Shown here in pieces: positions 54,201 through 61,453 of a stretch of 64,000 nt of DNA (position 1 is the first letter of the stretch; each line of letters starts with the position of its first letter). Origin of the DNA: Paracnuella aquatica (GTDB lineage: Bacteria > Bacteroidota > Bacteroidia > Chitinophagales > Chitinophagaceae); contig NZ_QOWJ01000012.1 of assembly GCF_003332885.2 (NCBI RefSeq), positions 1 to 64,000 on the forward strand, in the 5' to 3' direction. The position numbers and the translations under genes are program-made. A model generated the notes under the pieces. It searched no databases. It saw nothing but the letters and a program-made list of their open reading frames with translations, and was not told the DNA's origin.

Positions 54201-54606
54201 ACTGGCCACTGCACAAAAGTTTTCGGTAACGCAACTGGCTTCCTGCATATTGATCAATAACGAGGCTATGCAGTTTAGCTGCACACCACTGCCGCTGGAG
54301 GCGCAGTTTTCAAAAATATTTGGTGTGCATGCAGCAGATATTGATAAAGATGGCAATAGCGATCTACTACTTGCAGGCAATTTCTTTCCCTACCGGGTAC
54401 AATTAGGCCGCAATGATGCGGGCCTGGGTGTGCTCTTGAAAGGCAATGGTAAAGGCGGATTTACAGTAACAGCCAATGAAGCTGCAGGCTTGTTTATAGA
54501 CGGTGATGTACGCAATGTTGTTTCGGTAAAAAGCAGCAATGGCGCCACGCTGCTGATCATTGCAAAAAACAACGATGCACTGCAGGTAGTGCAGATCAAC
54601 CCATGA
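51241..54606 (+). CDS. FG-GAP/VCBS-repeat protein with ASPIC/UnbV domain
   Basis: A 1121-residue exported protein (signal peptide to about residue 22). It has many calcium-binding FG-GAP/VCBS repeats with DxNxDGxxD loops: VADFNGDGLQDVFISG, IADVNGDGLADIYVC, YADFDNDGDLDLLIGNN and others. An ASPIC/UnbV segment (AKVWVYAGGNMQF, VDSIIIQWPDGK) lies near residues 530-600. The repeats recommence in the second half, so the protein is a double propeller-like array. It overlaps the next ATG by four bases (ATGA). Function unknown; often linked with SusCD and PAP2 genes. Confidence 0.85.
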   Translation: MLNRQCFIWLMGILAAATSAQAQVKGPLFSLMDARQTGLQFTNTIKEDDSLHVFKYEYLYNGHGIGVADFNGDGLQDVFISGNRVPNKLFVNEGGLKFRDITKAAGVAGNGTWSTGVSIADVNGDGLADIYVCHSGKYSDAQLSNELFINKGLQAGVPHFEESAKAYGLDAPGTQSTQAAFFDYDRDGDLDMFLLNHSNHTYNPYLNTRKIRATPHAGFGNRLFRNDGVAAGAAKFTDVTAQSGIINNGLNFGLSVTVSDINGDGWPDLYTTSDYTEQDCYYVNNKNGTFSQSLQHSFTHVSKYSMGADIADFNNDARPDVITLDMLPQDNYRQKLLKGPDEYDAYHLLLDSGYYHQQMRNMLHLNRGVDAAGNVRFSEIGQLAGVSNTDWSWAALLADLDNDGWKDLLVTNGYLRDFTDLDFLKYTVADAQMASVANGKLDFKTYDLVRKMPSNKLANYVFKNNGNLTFSDQSKTWGLTQTAVSNAAVYADFDNDGDLDLLIGNNNEPVMLYRNNAEMSGQNNFVQLQLKGGANNTTALGAKVWVYAGGNMQFAEQYPVRGYQSSVSPVLLFGLGGAAMVDSIIIQWPDGKQSRMLQLAAGKTYTCTPQGALMATQQVSTIKPLFRDVTGVSGINFIHRENDFIDFKDEVLLPYQLSKSGPALAKGDVNGDGLEDVFVGGAIEQSGKLFIQGANGVFTESTTQPWQADAASEDVQALFFDADGDGDADLYVVSGGNEYGDGSPEYADRLYLNNGKGVFAKAANVLPQMLSSKASVAAADIDGDGDLDLFVGGASLPGSFPLAARSYLLRNDSKEGNLLFTDVTVAWNKQLLQPGIVTAAIWQDLDGDRLPELMIGGEWMPLQLFHNKKGSLENISAKAGLANTEGLWSVLVPADVDGDGDMDFIAGNSGLNNQFKASVVEPMTIHAADFDDNGSIDAITSYYIQGKPYPMASRDELLDQIVPLRKKFVKYKDYATASLERIFTKAKLATAQKFSVTQLASCILINNEAMQFSCTPLPLEAQFSKIFGVHAADIDKDGNSDLLLAGNFFPYRVQLGRNDAGLGVLLKGNGKGGFTVTANEAAGLFIDGDVRNVVSVKSSNGATLLIIAKNNDALQVVQINP

Positions 54607-55928
54607 AGAAACTAGGTTACATATCGCTGTTGGTTTTGTTGCCCATGCTTTGTTTTGCGCAGCAAAAAAGTGGCAATGCCGCCATGCTGCATCGTGCCCA
54701 AAGCGCATTGACCAAAGTAATTGTGCACGATATTTTTTCGCCGCCAGTTGCCAGCCGCATTTACCTCTACGCCAGCATGGCCGCTTATGAAGCTGCACTG
54801 CCCGCACAGAAGCAATACGTTTCCTTATCGGCTTCATTACATTCTTTTCCCGTCATTCCACAGCCCGTAACAAAGACACCTGTCAACTACGAATTGGCAT
54901 CGGTGTATGCGTTTATGAAAACAGCCCGCCGCTTTGTTTTTTCCGAAGCTGTATTGGATGATTCGCTGCAGGTGCTGTTGCACAAATACGCATCCATCGG
55001 CAAGCCTGCAATGGAAGCTTCGCTTGCATATGGGCAACGGGTTGCAGACTCTGTTATTGCCTGGTCGGATGGTGATGGATACAAAGCTACCCGCAAGTTG
55101 CGGCGCTATAATTTGATGAAGGATTCCGGTAAGTGGCTGCCCACTGCACCGGGCTATATGGCGGCCGTGGAGCCACATTGGAGCAAGATGCGTACCGTGG
55201 CGCTGGACTCAGCCAGCGAGTGCAAACCCCTTCCGCCACCCGCATTTTCCGCATTGCAATCCAGCCTATTTTACAAGCAGGCTTTAGAAGTATATGAGGT
55301 GCATAAAACAATGACGGCCGAACAAAAAGCCGTTGCGTTGTTTTGGGATTGCAACCCGTTTTTTTTGAACGTGCAGGGGCACCTGAATTTTGCCACCAAA
55401 AAATTATCGCCCGGCGGGCATTGGATGTCCATTGCGGCTATTGCTGCCCGTAAGAAAGGTGCGGACCTTGCAACATCGGCTGCTGCTTATGTGCTTACTG
55501 CCGTTGCGCTGTATGATGGCTTTATTTCCTGCTGGGAAGAAAAATACCGCAGCAACCTGATTCGGCCAGAAACTTATATCAACGCATACATCGATGAACA
55601 ATGGCGACCCCTGTTGCAAACGCCGCCATTTCCCGAATATACCAGCGGGCACAGCGTGATCTCAAATGCAGCGGCAGTGGTGCTCACCCATTTTTTTGGC
55701 GCTGATTTCCAGTTTGATGATGACACCGAAACCGGTTATGGCCTGCCCATGCGTTCATTTAGTTCATTTGATGCAGCAGCAAAAGAAGCAGCCATCAGCC
55801 GGCTGTATGGCGGGATACACTACCGGGCCGCTGTTGAAAACGGGCAGGCACAGGGGCAGAAAATTGGTGAGAAAGTGTTGCAGAAGATAAAGCTGGACGG
55901 ACCGGCAAAGCTTGCTGCACATCATTAG
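54603..55928 (+). CDS. PAP2-family, vanadium haloperoxidase-like protein
   Basis: A 441-residue exported protein (signal peptide to about residue 20). The C-terminal PAP2 motifs are EYTSGHSVISNAAA (second) and RLYGGIHYRAAVENGQ (third), with the K/R-rich first motif in EKYRSNLIRPETY. These residues would hold vanadate or phosphate; the acid-base His is in SGHS. It could be a vanadium-dependent haloperoxidase or an acid phosphatase; the size fits the former. The start overlaps the FG-GAP gene stop by four bases. It probably works with the redox genes upstream. Confidence 0.8.
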   Translation: MKKLGYISLLVLLPMLCFAQQKSGNAAMLHRAQSALTKVIVHDIFSPPVASRIYLYASMAAYEAALPAQKQYVSLSASLHSFPVIPQPVTKTPVNYELASVYAFMKTARRFVFSEAVLDDSLQVLLHKYASIGKPAMEASLAYGQRVADSVIAWSDGDGYKATRKLRRYNLMKDSGKWLPTAPGYMAAVEPHWSKMRTVALDSASECKPLPPPAFSALQSSLFYKQALEVYEVHKTMTAEQKAVALFWDCNPFFLNVQGHLNFATKKLSPGGHWMSIAAIAARKKGADLATSAAAYVLTAVALYDGFISCWEEKYRSNLIRPETYINAYIDEQWRPLLQTPPFPEYTSGHSVISNAAAVVLTHFFGADFQFDDDTETGYGLPMRSFSSFDAAAKEAAISRLYGGIHYRAAVENGQAQGQKIGEKVLQKIKLDGPAKLAAHH

Positions 55929-56025
55929 GGGCATCGAATAGAATAGTTTGTGAAGCAAATGCTATGATCGCAATTGCAACACAATATTGGATAGCAAAAC
56001 AATACTTGAATCTATACAACCAGGC

Positions 56026-57492
56026 ATGAGCAAACCCTTTTTCAACTTACAAGCCATCAAAAAGATGGGAGCTTGTTGTTCCTTTTTTTTGATGACCGCA
56101 ACCGCCAATGCGCAGCAAAATGTACATCCGCAATCGGCTGCATACGAATGGCCCACCGATCCGCAGGTGCGGCAAAAATTGGATCAATGGCAGGATCAGA
56201 AATTTGGAATGATCATTCACTGGGGCCTGTATGCGGTGCCCGGCATGATCGAATCATGGGCGCTCTGTTCGGAAGACTGGATTGAACGCGACAGTACTGT
56301 TTCGTACGATGATTTCAAGAAATGGTATTGGGGTTTGCACAAAGATTTTAATCCGGTAAACTTTAACCCCGAAGCATGGGCCAAAGCTGGTAAGGATGCA
56401 GGCATGCGCTACCTGGTGTTTACCACCAAGCACCACGATGGCTTCAATATGTTTGATACAAAGGAAACGGACTTTAAAATTTCTGCGGGCCCGTTTAAGA
56501 ACAATCCAAAAGCCGATGTTGCCAAACATGTGTTCAATGCTTTTCGCAACGAAGGCTTTATGATCGGGGCTTATTTTTCAAAACCCGACTGGCACAGTGA
56601 GTATTACTGGTGGCCCAAATACGCCACTGCCGATCGCAACAACAACTACGACATCCGCAAGCATCCGTGGCGCTGGAATCAATACAAACAATTTACGCAT
56701 AACCAGATACGTGAGTTGATGCACAACTACGGTAAAATGGACATACTGTGGCTCGACGGCGGCTGGGTTCGTCCGCTGGAAACCGTGAACGAAGAAGTGC
56801 TTTCATGGGGTGCACGCATCCCCGAATGGAGCCAGGATATTGATATGCCCAGGCTTGCTGCCATGGCCCGCCAGGCGCAGCCCGGGCTGCTGATTGTGGA
56901 CCGCACCGTGCATGGTCCGTATGAAAATTACCAAACGCCGGAGCAGCGTGTTCCCGACAAGCAAATACAACATCCTTGGGAAAGCTGTATGACGCTGGGC
57001 GGCGCCTGGGGCTATGTGCCCGGCGACCAGTTTAAATCGGCTACCAAAGTGGTGCACACCTTGATTGAGATTGTTGCAAAAGGTGGATCGCTGCTCTTAG
57101 GTGTTGGGCCAAAGGCCGATGGCACATTGCCCGAAGACGCTGTTGCACGCCTGCAGGAAATTGGCAAGTGGATGGGAAGAAACGGTGCTGCTATTTACAA
57201 CACCCGCATCACTGAAAAATATGCAGAGGGACAAACTTATTTTACCCAAAGCAAAGACGGTAACACACGTTATGCGTTGGTGTGCCTGCCCGAAGGCAAA
57301 GCGGCACCGCAGTCGGTAACATGGGAAAGCCATGTGCCAAAGAAGGGCTCAAAAATTAAGTTGCTGCAAACCGGCGAAAACCTGAAGTGGACCTTGGATG
57401 GAGGTAAAGTAAAAGTGCAATTGCCTAAATCGATTGTAGCCGGAGGCGAAGCGCTGCCTGCACTTGCAATTGCTTTTACACCCGCATCTTGA
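56026..57492 (+). CDS. alpha-L-fucosidase, GH29
   Basis: A 488-residue exported retaining fucosidase. The start ATG 56026 gives a signal peptide ending at ANAQ. Barrel motifs: KFGMIIHWGLYAVPG, TTKHHDGFNMFDT and the nucleophile Asp244 in ILWLDGGW, with the expected W/H residues. It hydrolyses terminal alpha-L-fucosyl bonds, probably from the N- or O-glycan cap or plant xyloglucan/AGP. It lies 97 bases after the PAP2 gene; the following GH29 gene almost overlaps. TTG 55987 is also in frame. Confidence 0.9.
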   Translation: MSKPFFNLQAIKKMGACCSFFLMTATANAQQNVHPQSAAYEWPTDPQVRQKLDQWQDQKFGMIIHWGLYAVPGMIESWALCSEDWIERDSTVSYDDFKKWYWGLHKDFNPVNFNPEAWAKAGKDAGMRYLVFTTKHHDGFNMFDTKETDFKISAGPFKNNPKADVAKHVFNAFRNEGFMIGAYFSKPDWHSEYYWWPKYATADRNNNYDIRKHPWRWNQYKQFTHNQIRELMHNYGKMDILWLDGGWVRPLETVNEEVLSWGARIPEWSQDIDMPRLAAMARQAQPGLLIVDRTVHGPYENYQTPEQRVPDKQIQHPWESCMTLGGAWGYVPGDQFKSATKVVHTLIEIVAKGGSLLLGVGPKADGTLPEDAVARLQEIGKWMGRNGAAIYNTRITEKYAEGQTYFTQSKDGNTRYALVCLPEGKAAPQSVTWESHVPKKGSKIKLLQTGENLKWTLDGGKVKVQLPKSIVAGGEALPALAIAFTPAS

Positions 57493-57515
57493 TTCTTTAT
57501 TTAACAACAATGGCC

Positions 57516-58985
57516 ATGAGGAATTTATATACACTGCTGTTGCCCGTTTTGCTGTTTGCGGCATGCAAACCAGCGTCGCAAACAACAGCTACAAATGCCG
57601 GCGTTGCAGCGCCTGCACCTTTACTGCCCCTGCCTTCACAAAAGCAGCTCGACTGGCACCGCATGGAGCTCACTGCATTCATCCATTTTACCACCAACAC
57701 CTTTACCGGGTTGGAGTGGGGGTATGGCAATGAGCAGCCATCTGTTTTTAATCCGGCGCAGGTAGATGCTGCGCAATGGGTACAAACATTGAAGGAGGCC
57801 GGTTTCAAAGGCGTTATTCTTACAGCCAAACACCATGATGGTTTTTGCCTTTGGCCCAGCAAATACACCGAGCATTCTGTGAAGAACAGCCCGTGGAAAG
57901 GGGGCAAGGGCGATGTGGTAAAAGAACTTGCAGAAGCTTGTAAGGCGGAAGGGCTAAAGTTCGGTGTCTATCTTTCGCCGTGGGACCGCAACCGGGGGGA
58001 TTATGGGCAGGCATCGTACGTGGAGTATTACCGCAACCAGTTGAAGGAATTGTTCACATCGTACGGACCCATCTTCGAAATGTGGTTTGATGGAGCCAAT
58101 GGTGGTGATGGTTATTATGGCGGTGCCAACGAACGCCGCCGCATCAATGGCGCTACTTATTACGATTGGCCCACAACGCTGAATATGGTGCGTGGCCTGC
58201 AGCCCAACGTGGTGTTTTTTAGCGATGCAGGACCGGATATTCGTTGGGTGGGCAACGAACGGGGCGTGGCCGGCGAAACCAACTGGAGCATCATCAACCC
58301 CGATACGTTGTATGCCGGAAAAGCCGGTATTGAGGGCTTGCTCAATACAGGCTCTGAGGATGGTACGCATTGGATTCCCGCGGAAGTGGATGTGTCCATC
58401 CGCAAGGGCTGGTTTTATCACGCCGAAGAAGATAGTTTGGTAAAATCGCCGCAACGCTTGTTTGATATTTACCTCACTTCCGTTGGCCGCGGATCCAATT
58501 TGTTGCTCAATGTGCCACCCAATAAAGAAGGGCGTTTTCATCCCGCAGATGTAGCATCGTTGCAGGGCTTTAAAAAAATGCTGGATTCATCTTTTAAAAC
58601 AAACCTGGCAAAAGGTGCAAAGGTTACTGCATCCAACACACGTGGCAACAGCAGTCAATTTGCTGCAGCTCAGTTAACCGACAACAATGATGATACTTAC
58701 TGGGCCACTGATGATGCGGTGCGATCTGCATCGGTGGAGCTACAGTTAACCAGTGTGCAGCCGGTGCAGTACATGATGCTGCAGGAACCGATCGCCCTTG
58801 GGCAGCGTGTAAAAGCGTTTACCGTTTCGGCAATGATCAATGGGCAATGGCAGCAACTGGCAAGCGCCACCACTATTGGCTACAAGCGCATTTTAAAACT
58901 GAATGGCGTGCAAACCGACAAACTGCGTATTAATATCACCGACAGTAAAGCCTGCCCGCTGTTATCGAACCTGGCTATTTACTAA
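57516..58985 (+). CDS. alpha-L-fucosidase, GH29, with C-terminal F5/8-type domain
   Basis: A 489-residue lipoprotein: lipobox LLFAAC near residue 12. The barrel has AFIHFTTNTFTGLEWG, LTAKHHDGFCLWPS and the nucleophile Asp192 in EMWFDGANGG. It differs from the first fucosidase and belongs to the GH29-B-like branch by the long insert and the FFSDAGPDIRWVGNE block, which usually favours alpha-1,3/4 fucose on branched glycans (inference). A discoidin-like domain (AKVTASNTRGNSSQFAAAQL to the end, ~370-489) may bind glycan. ATG 57510 is an alternative. Confidence 0.87.
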   Translation: MRNLYTLLLPVLLFAACKPASQTTATNAGVAAPAPLLPLPSQKQLDWHRMELTAFIHFTTNTFTGLEWGYGNEQPSVFNPAQVDAAQWVQTLKEAGFKGVILTAKHHDGFCLWPSKYTEHSVKNSPWKGGKGDVVKELAEACKAEGLKFGVYLSPWDRNRGDYGQASYVEYYRNQLKELFTSYGPIFEMWFDGANGGDGYYGGANERRRINGATYYDWPTTLNMVRGLQPNVVFFSDAGPDIRWVGNERGVAGETNWSIINPDTLYAGKAGIEGLLNTGSEDGTHWIPAEVDVSIRKGWFYHAEEDSLVKSPQRLFDIYLTSVGRGSNLLLNVPPNKEGRFHPADVASLQGFKKMLDSSFKTNLAKGAKVTASNTRGNSSQFAAAQLTDNNDDTYWATDDAVRSASVELQLTSVQPVQYMMLQEPIALGQRVKAFTVSAMINGQWQQLASATTIGYKRILKLNGVQTDKLRINITDSKACPLLSNLAIY

Positions 58986-59001
58986 CCAAACTTTTTCTGA
59001 T

Positions 59002-60132
59002 TTGAAGGCTTTATACAACCTGTTTAAATGGCCGGTACAACGCAATCGCTGGAGTACACTAATGCTACTGCTGTGTGCCGGAAACTATGCTGGCGCACAG
59101 GCTTCTTTTACACCATACGAAGCACTATTTACCGAACCCAAATCGTATGTGGCGGCTTACACCGATGCACCGATTGTCATTGATGGTAAGCTGGACGAAG
59201 CAGCATGGAAAGTTGCCTCATGGACCGATTTGTTTGTAGACATTGAAGGGGCCAAAAAGCCAAAGCCGCTCCATGCCACAAGGGTAAAGATGACCTACAA
59301 CGATTCGTTTTTGTTTGTGGCCGCTTACCTCGAAGAGCCGCATGTTTGGGCCACGCTAAAAAAACACGATACGATCATTTACCACGACAATGATTTTGAA
59401 GTATTCGTTAGTCCATCGAACAACGGTCACCAGTATTACGAAGTGGAGGTTAATGCATTCAACACCGTTTTGGACCTGATGATGCCGAAGCCTTATCGCA
59501 ATGGTGCCAGTGCCATGATTGGTTATGATATGTGCGACTTGAAGTCGGCTGTGCAGGTGCACGGAGCCTTGAACAACAGCGCCGATAAAGACGAAGGCTG
59601 GACGGTGGAAATGGCCATTCCTTTTCGCAGCATTGTTGTGGGCAACACATGGCGTACACCCGCTGAAGGCGCCATATGGCGCATCAACTTTTCAAGGGTG
59701 CATTGGCAAACCGATATTGTAAACGGCCGTTATGTAAGGAAAAAGGACAGCAAGGGAAAACTGCTGCCCGAATACAACTGGGTGTGGTCGCCGCAAGGTT
59801 TGATTGATATGCACTACCCCGAACGCTGGGGATATTTGCAGTTTAGCCGTAAAGCTGCGGCAACTTTTACAATGCCTTACAATGAGCAGCGCAGGCCGCA
59901 CCTGTGGCTGGTGTATTACCGGCAAAAAGCCTTTTACCAAAAGCACGGAAAATATGCCAACAGCCTGCAGGCCCTCAACATCGCCACACCTGATGTGGTG
60001 GTAAACGGGCAGCCGAATAAATTATCCATCGAAGCAACCAGCCGCCAGTTTATTGCTTCTATTACAGATCAACACAGCACCATCACGCTGAACAATGATG
60101 GGTTGGTGCAACAAACCGCAAAGCCATTATGA
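59002..60132 (+). CDS. exported CBM9-like carbohydrate-binding protein
   Basis: A 376-residue protein with a signal peptide from TTG 59002 (LKALYNLFKWPVQRNRWSTL then a hydrophobic core ending AGAQA); ATG 59062 would cut this peptide short. The DAPIVIDGKLDEAAWKVASW start and DNDFEVFVSPSNNGHQYYEVEVNAFNT block are CBM9-family, which binds carbohydrate in a shallow Trp cleft. The remainder contains no catalytic residues I recognise. It overlaps the next gene's start by four bases. Confidence 0.78.
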   Translation: MKALYNLFKWPVQRNRWSTLMLLLCAGNYAGAQASFTPYEALFTEPKSYVAAYTDAPIVIDGKLDEAAWKVASWTDLFVDIEGAKKPKPLHATRVKMTYNDSFLFVAAYLEEPHVWATLKKHDTIIYHDNDFEVFVSPSNNGHQYYEVEVNAFNTVLDLMMPKPYRNGASAMIGYDMCDLKSAVQVHGALNNSADKDEGWTVEMAIPFRSIVVGNTWRTPAEGAIWRINFSRVHWQTDIVNGRYVRKKDSKGKLLPEYNWVWSPQGLIDMHYPERWGYLQFSRKAAATFTMPYNEQRRPHLWLVYYRQKAFYQKHGKYANSLQALNIATPDVVVNGQPNKLSIEATSRQFIASITDQHSTITLNNDGLVQQTAKPL

Positions 60133-61226
60133 CGAACCGCAGGAATTTTTTAAAAACAGGAATGCTGGCCGGTCTTGCACCCTCGGTACTGACAGCGGCC
60201 GCAACTACAAGTGATATTGCTGCAGATAAAAAGAAAGCATGGAAGCACTGGGTATGGACTCGGCCCAACGCAAAAGATAATGAAGCTGACCTGCGCAAGC
60301 TGTATAAAAAATATTACGATGCCGGCATCCGCGGTATTTTCTTTGAAGCTGATGGAGAAATGCATTACCGTGCGGCAAAAGCCGAAAAGCTGGAAGCGCA
60401 CCGCTGGATGTGGACGATGAACCGTGGCGAACAATCGTTGCTGCAGTCGCACCCCGAGTGGTATGCACAGAACCGCAAAGGCGAGTCTTGTGCCGATAAG
60501 CCGCCGTATGTAGGTTATTATCGCTGGCTTTGTCCATCGCGTGAAGAAGTGGCGCAATATCTTGAGGAAGATGTCCGTAATATTTTGTCGAAAGATTATA
60601 TCGATGGCATTCACCTCGATTATGTACGCTATTGCGATGTAGTGCTGCCCGTAAATCTTTGGGACAATTACAAAGTTGACCAAACAAAAGAGTTGCCGGA
60701 ATACGATTATTGCTATTGCGAAGTATGCCAGCAAAAGTTCGAAGCTTGGCGCGGTACCAACCTCAATGAAGTGCAGTTTCCGGAAGAAAATTTGTCGTGG
60801 CGATTGTATCGATACAATGCCATCACCAATATTGTAAACAGGCTGGCGGTTGTGGCCAAAAGCAAAAAGAAGCCGATCACTGCTGCTGTTTTTCCCACAC
60901 CGGAAGTGGCCCGCCGCAATGTGCGCCAGGATTGGGTGGCCTGGAATCTGGATGGCATTTGCCCCATGATCTATCACGGCTTTTATAAAGAACCCGTTGC
61001 CTGGATTGGCGATGCAGTAACTGAAGGCGTACAGGCTCTGCACCAGAAATTTCCGTTGTATGCCGGGCTGTATTTACCCGATTTTAAAAACACAACAGAA
61101 GTAGAACAGGGCATGACCTATGCGTTGCAAAAGGGCGCTGCCGGCATTTCCATTTTTGGCTCTGTAACTGATGATGTATTAGATGCATTGAAAAAGGCAT
61201 CGGCAGCAACAATGCAGTATTTATAA
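60129..61226 (+). CDS. GHL10-like putative glycoside hydrolase
   Basis: A 365-residue exported protein with a twin-arginine signal (NRRNFLKTGMLAGLAPSVLT). The TIM-barrel pattern YIDGIHLDYVRYCD near residues 155-170 is the GHL10/DUF187 signature, with catalytic-type Asp residues; RLYRYNAITNIVNRLAVV follows and NLDGICPMIYHGFYK lies later. Substrate unknown. It starts at the end of the CBM9-like gene (ATGA overlap), which suggests joint action on a shared polymer. Confidence 0.78.
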   Translation: MTNRRNFLKTGMLAGLAPSVLTAAATTSDIAADKKKAWKHWVWTRPNAKDNEADLRKLYKKYYDAGIRGIFFEADGEMHYRAAKAEKLEAHRWMWTMNRGEQSLLQSHPEWYAQNRKGESCADKPPYVGYYRWLCPSREEVAQYLEEDVRNILSKDYIDGIHLDYVRYCDVVLPVNLWDNYKVDQTKELPEYDYCYCEVCQQKFEAWRGTNLNEVQFPEENLSWRLYRYNAITNIVNRLAVVAKSKKKPITAAVFPTPEVARRNVRQDWVAWNLDGICPMIYHGFYKEPVAWIGDAVTEGVQALHQKFPLYAGLYLPDFKNTTEVEQGMTYALQKGAAGISIFGSVTDDVLDALKKASAATMQYL

Positions 61227-61329
61227 AAAATGCTATGTGCAAGAAAACTGAAAATGTGATGGCTGTTTTGCTGAACATTGATATGCTGTTCTTCACCACA
61301 GTAGCACAAAAGCTTAATCAGGGTGCCCA

Positions 61330-61368
61330 CCCGAGATCAGGCTGTCATTGATCTCGGGCCTGCTTTTT
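61330..61368 (+). terminator. strong terminator after GHL10 gene
   Basis: Perfect 10-bp stem CCCGAGATCA / TGATCTCGGG (61330-61339, 61349-61358), then T6. Just downstream, 61373-61396 is another perfect 10-bp inverted repeat (ACTTTTTTGC / GCAAAAAAGT). Confidence 0.85.
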
Positions 61369-61453
61369 TGTTACTTTTTTGCAGGAGCAAAAAAGTAAAT
61401 GCGAACAGGAACCATGCATGAAAAGCAGTATTTGTAACTATATAAAATTCATT

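Noticed and set aside
60150-61043. 297-codon minus-strand frame opposite the GHL10-like gene
   Set aside because: The plus strand encodes a protein with a Tat signal and barrel motif; the antisense frame has neither.
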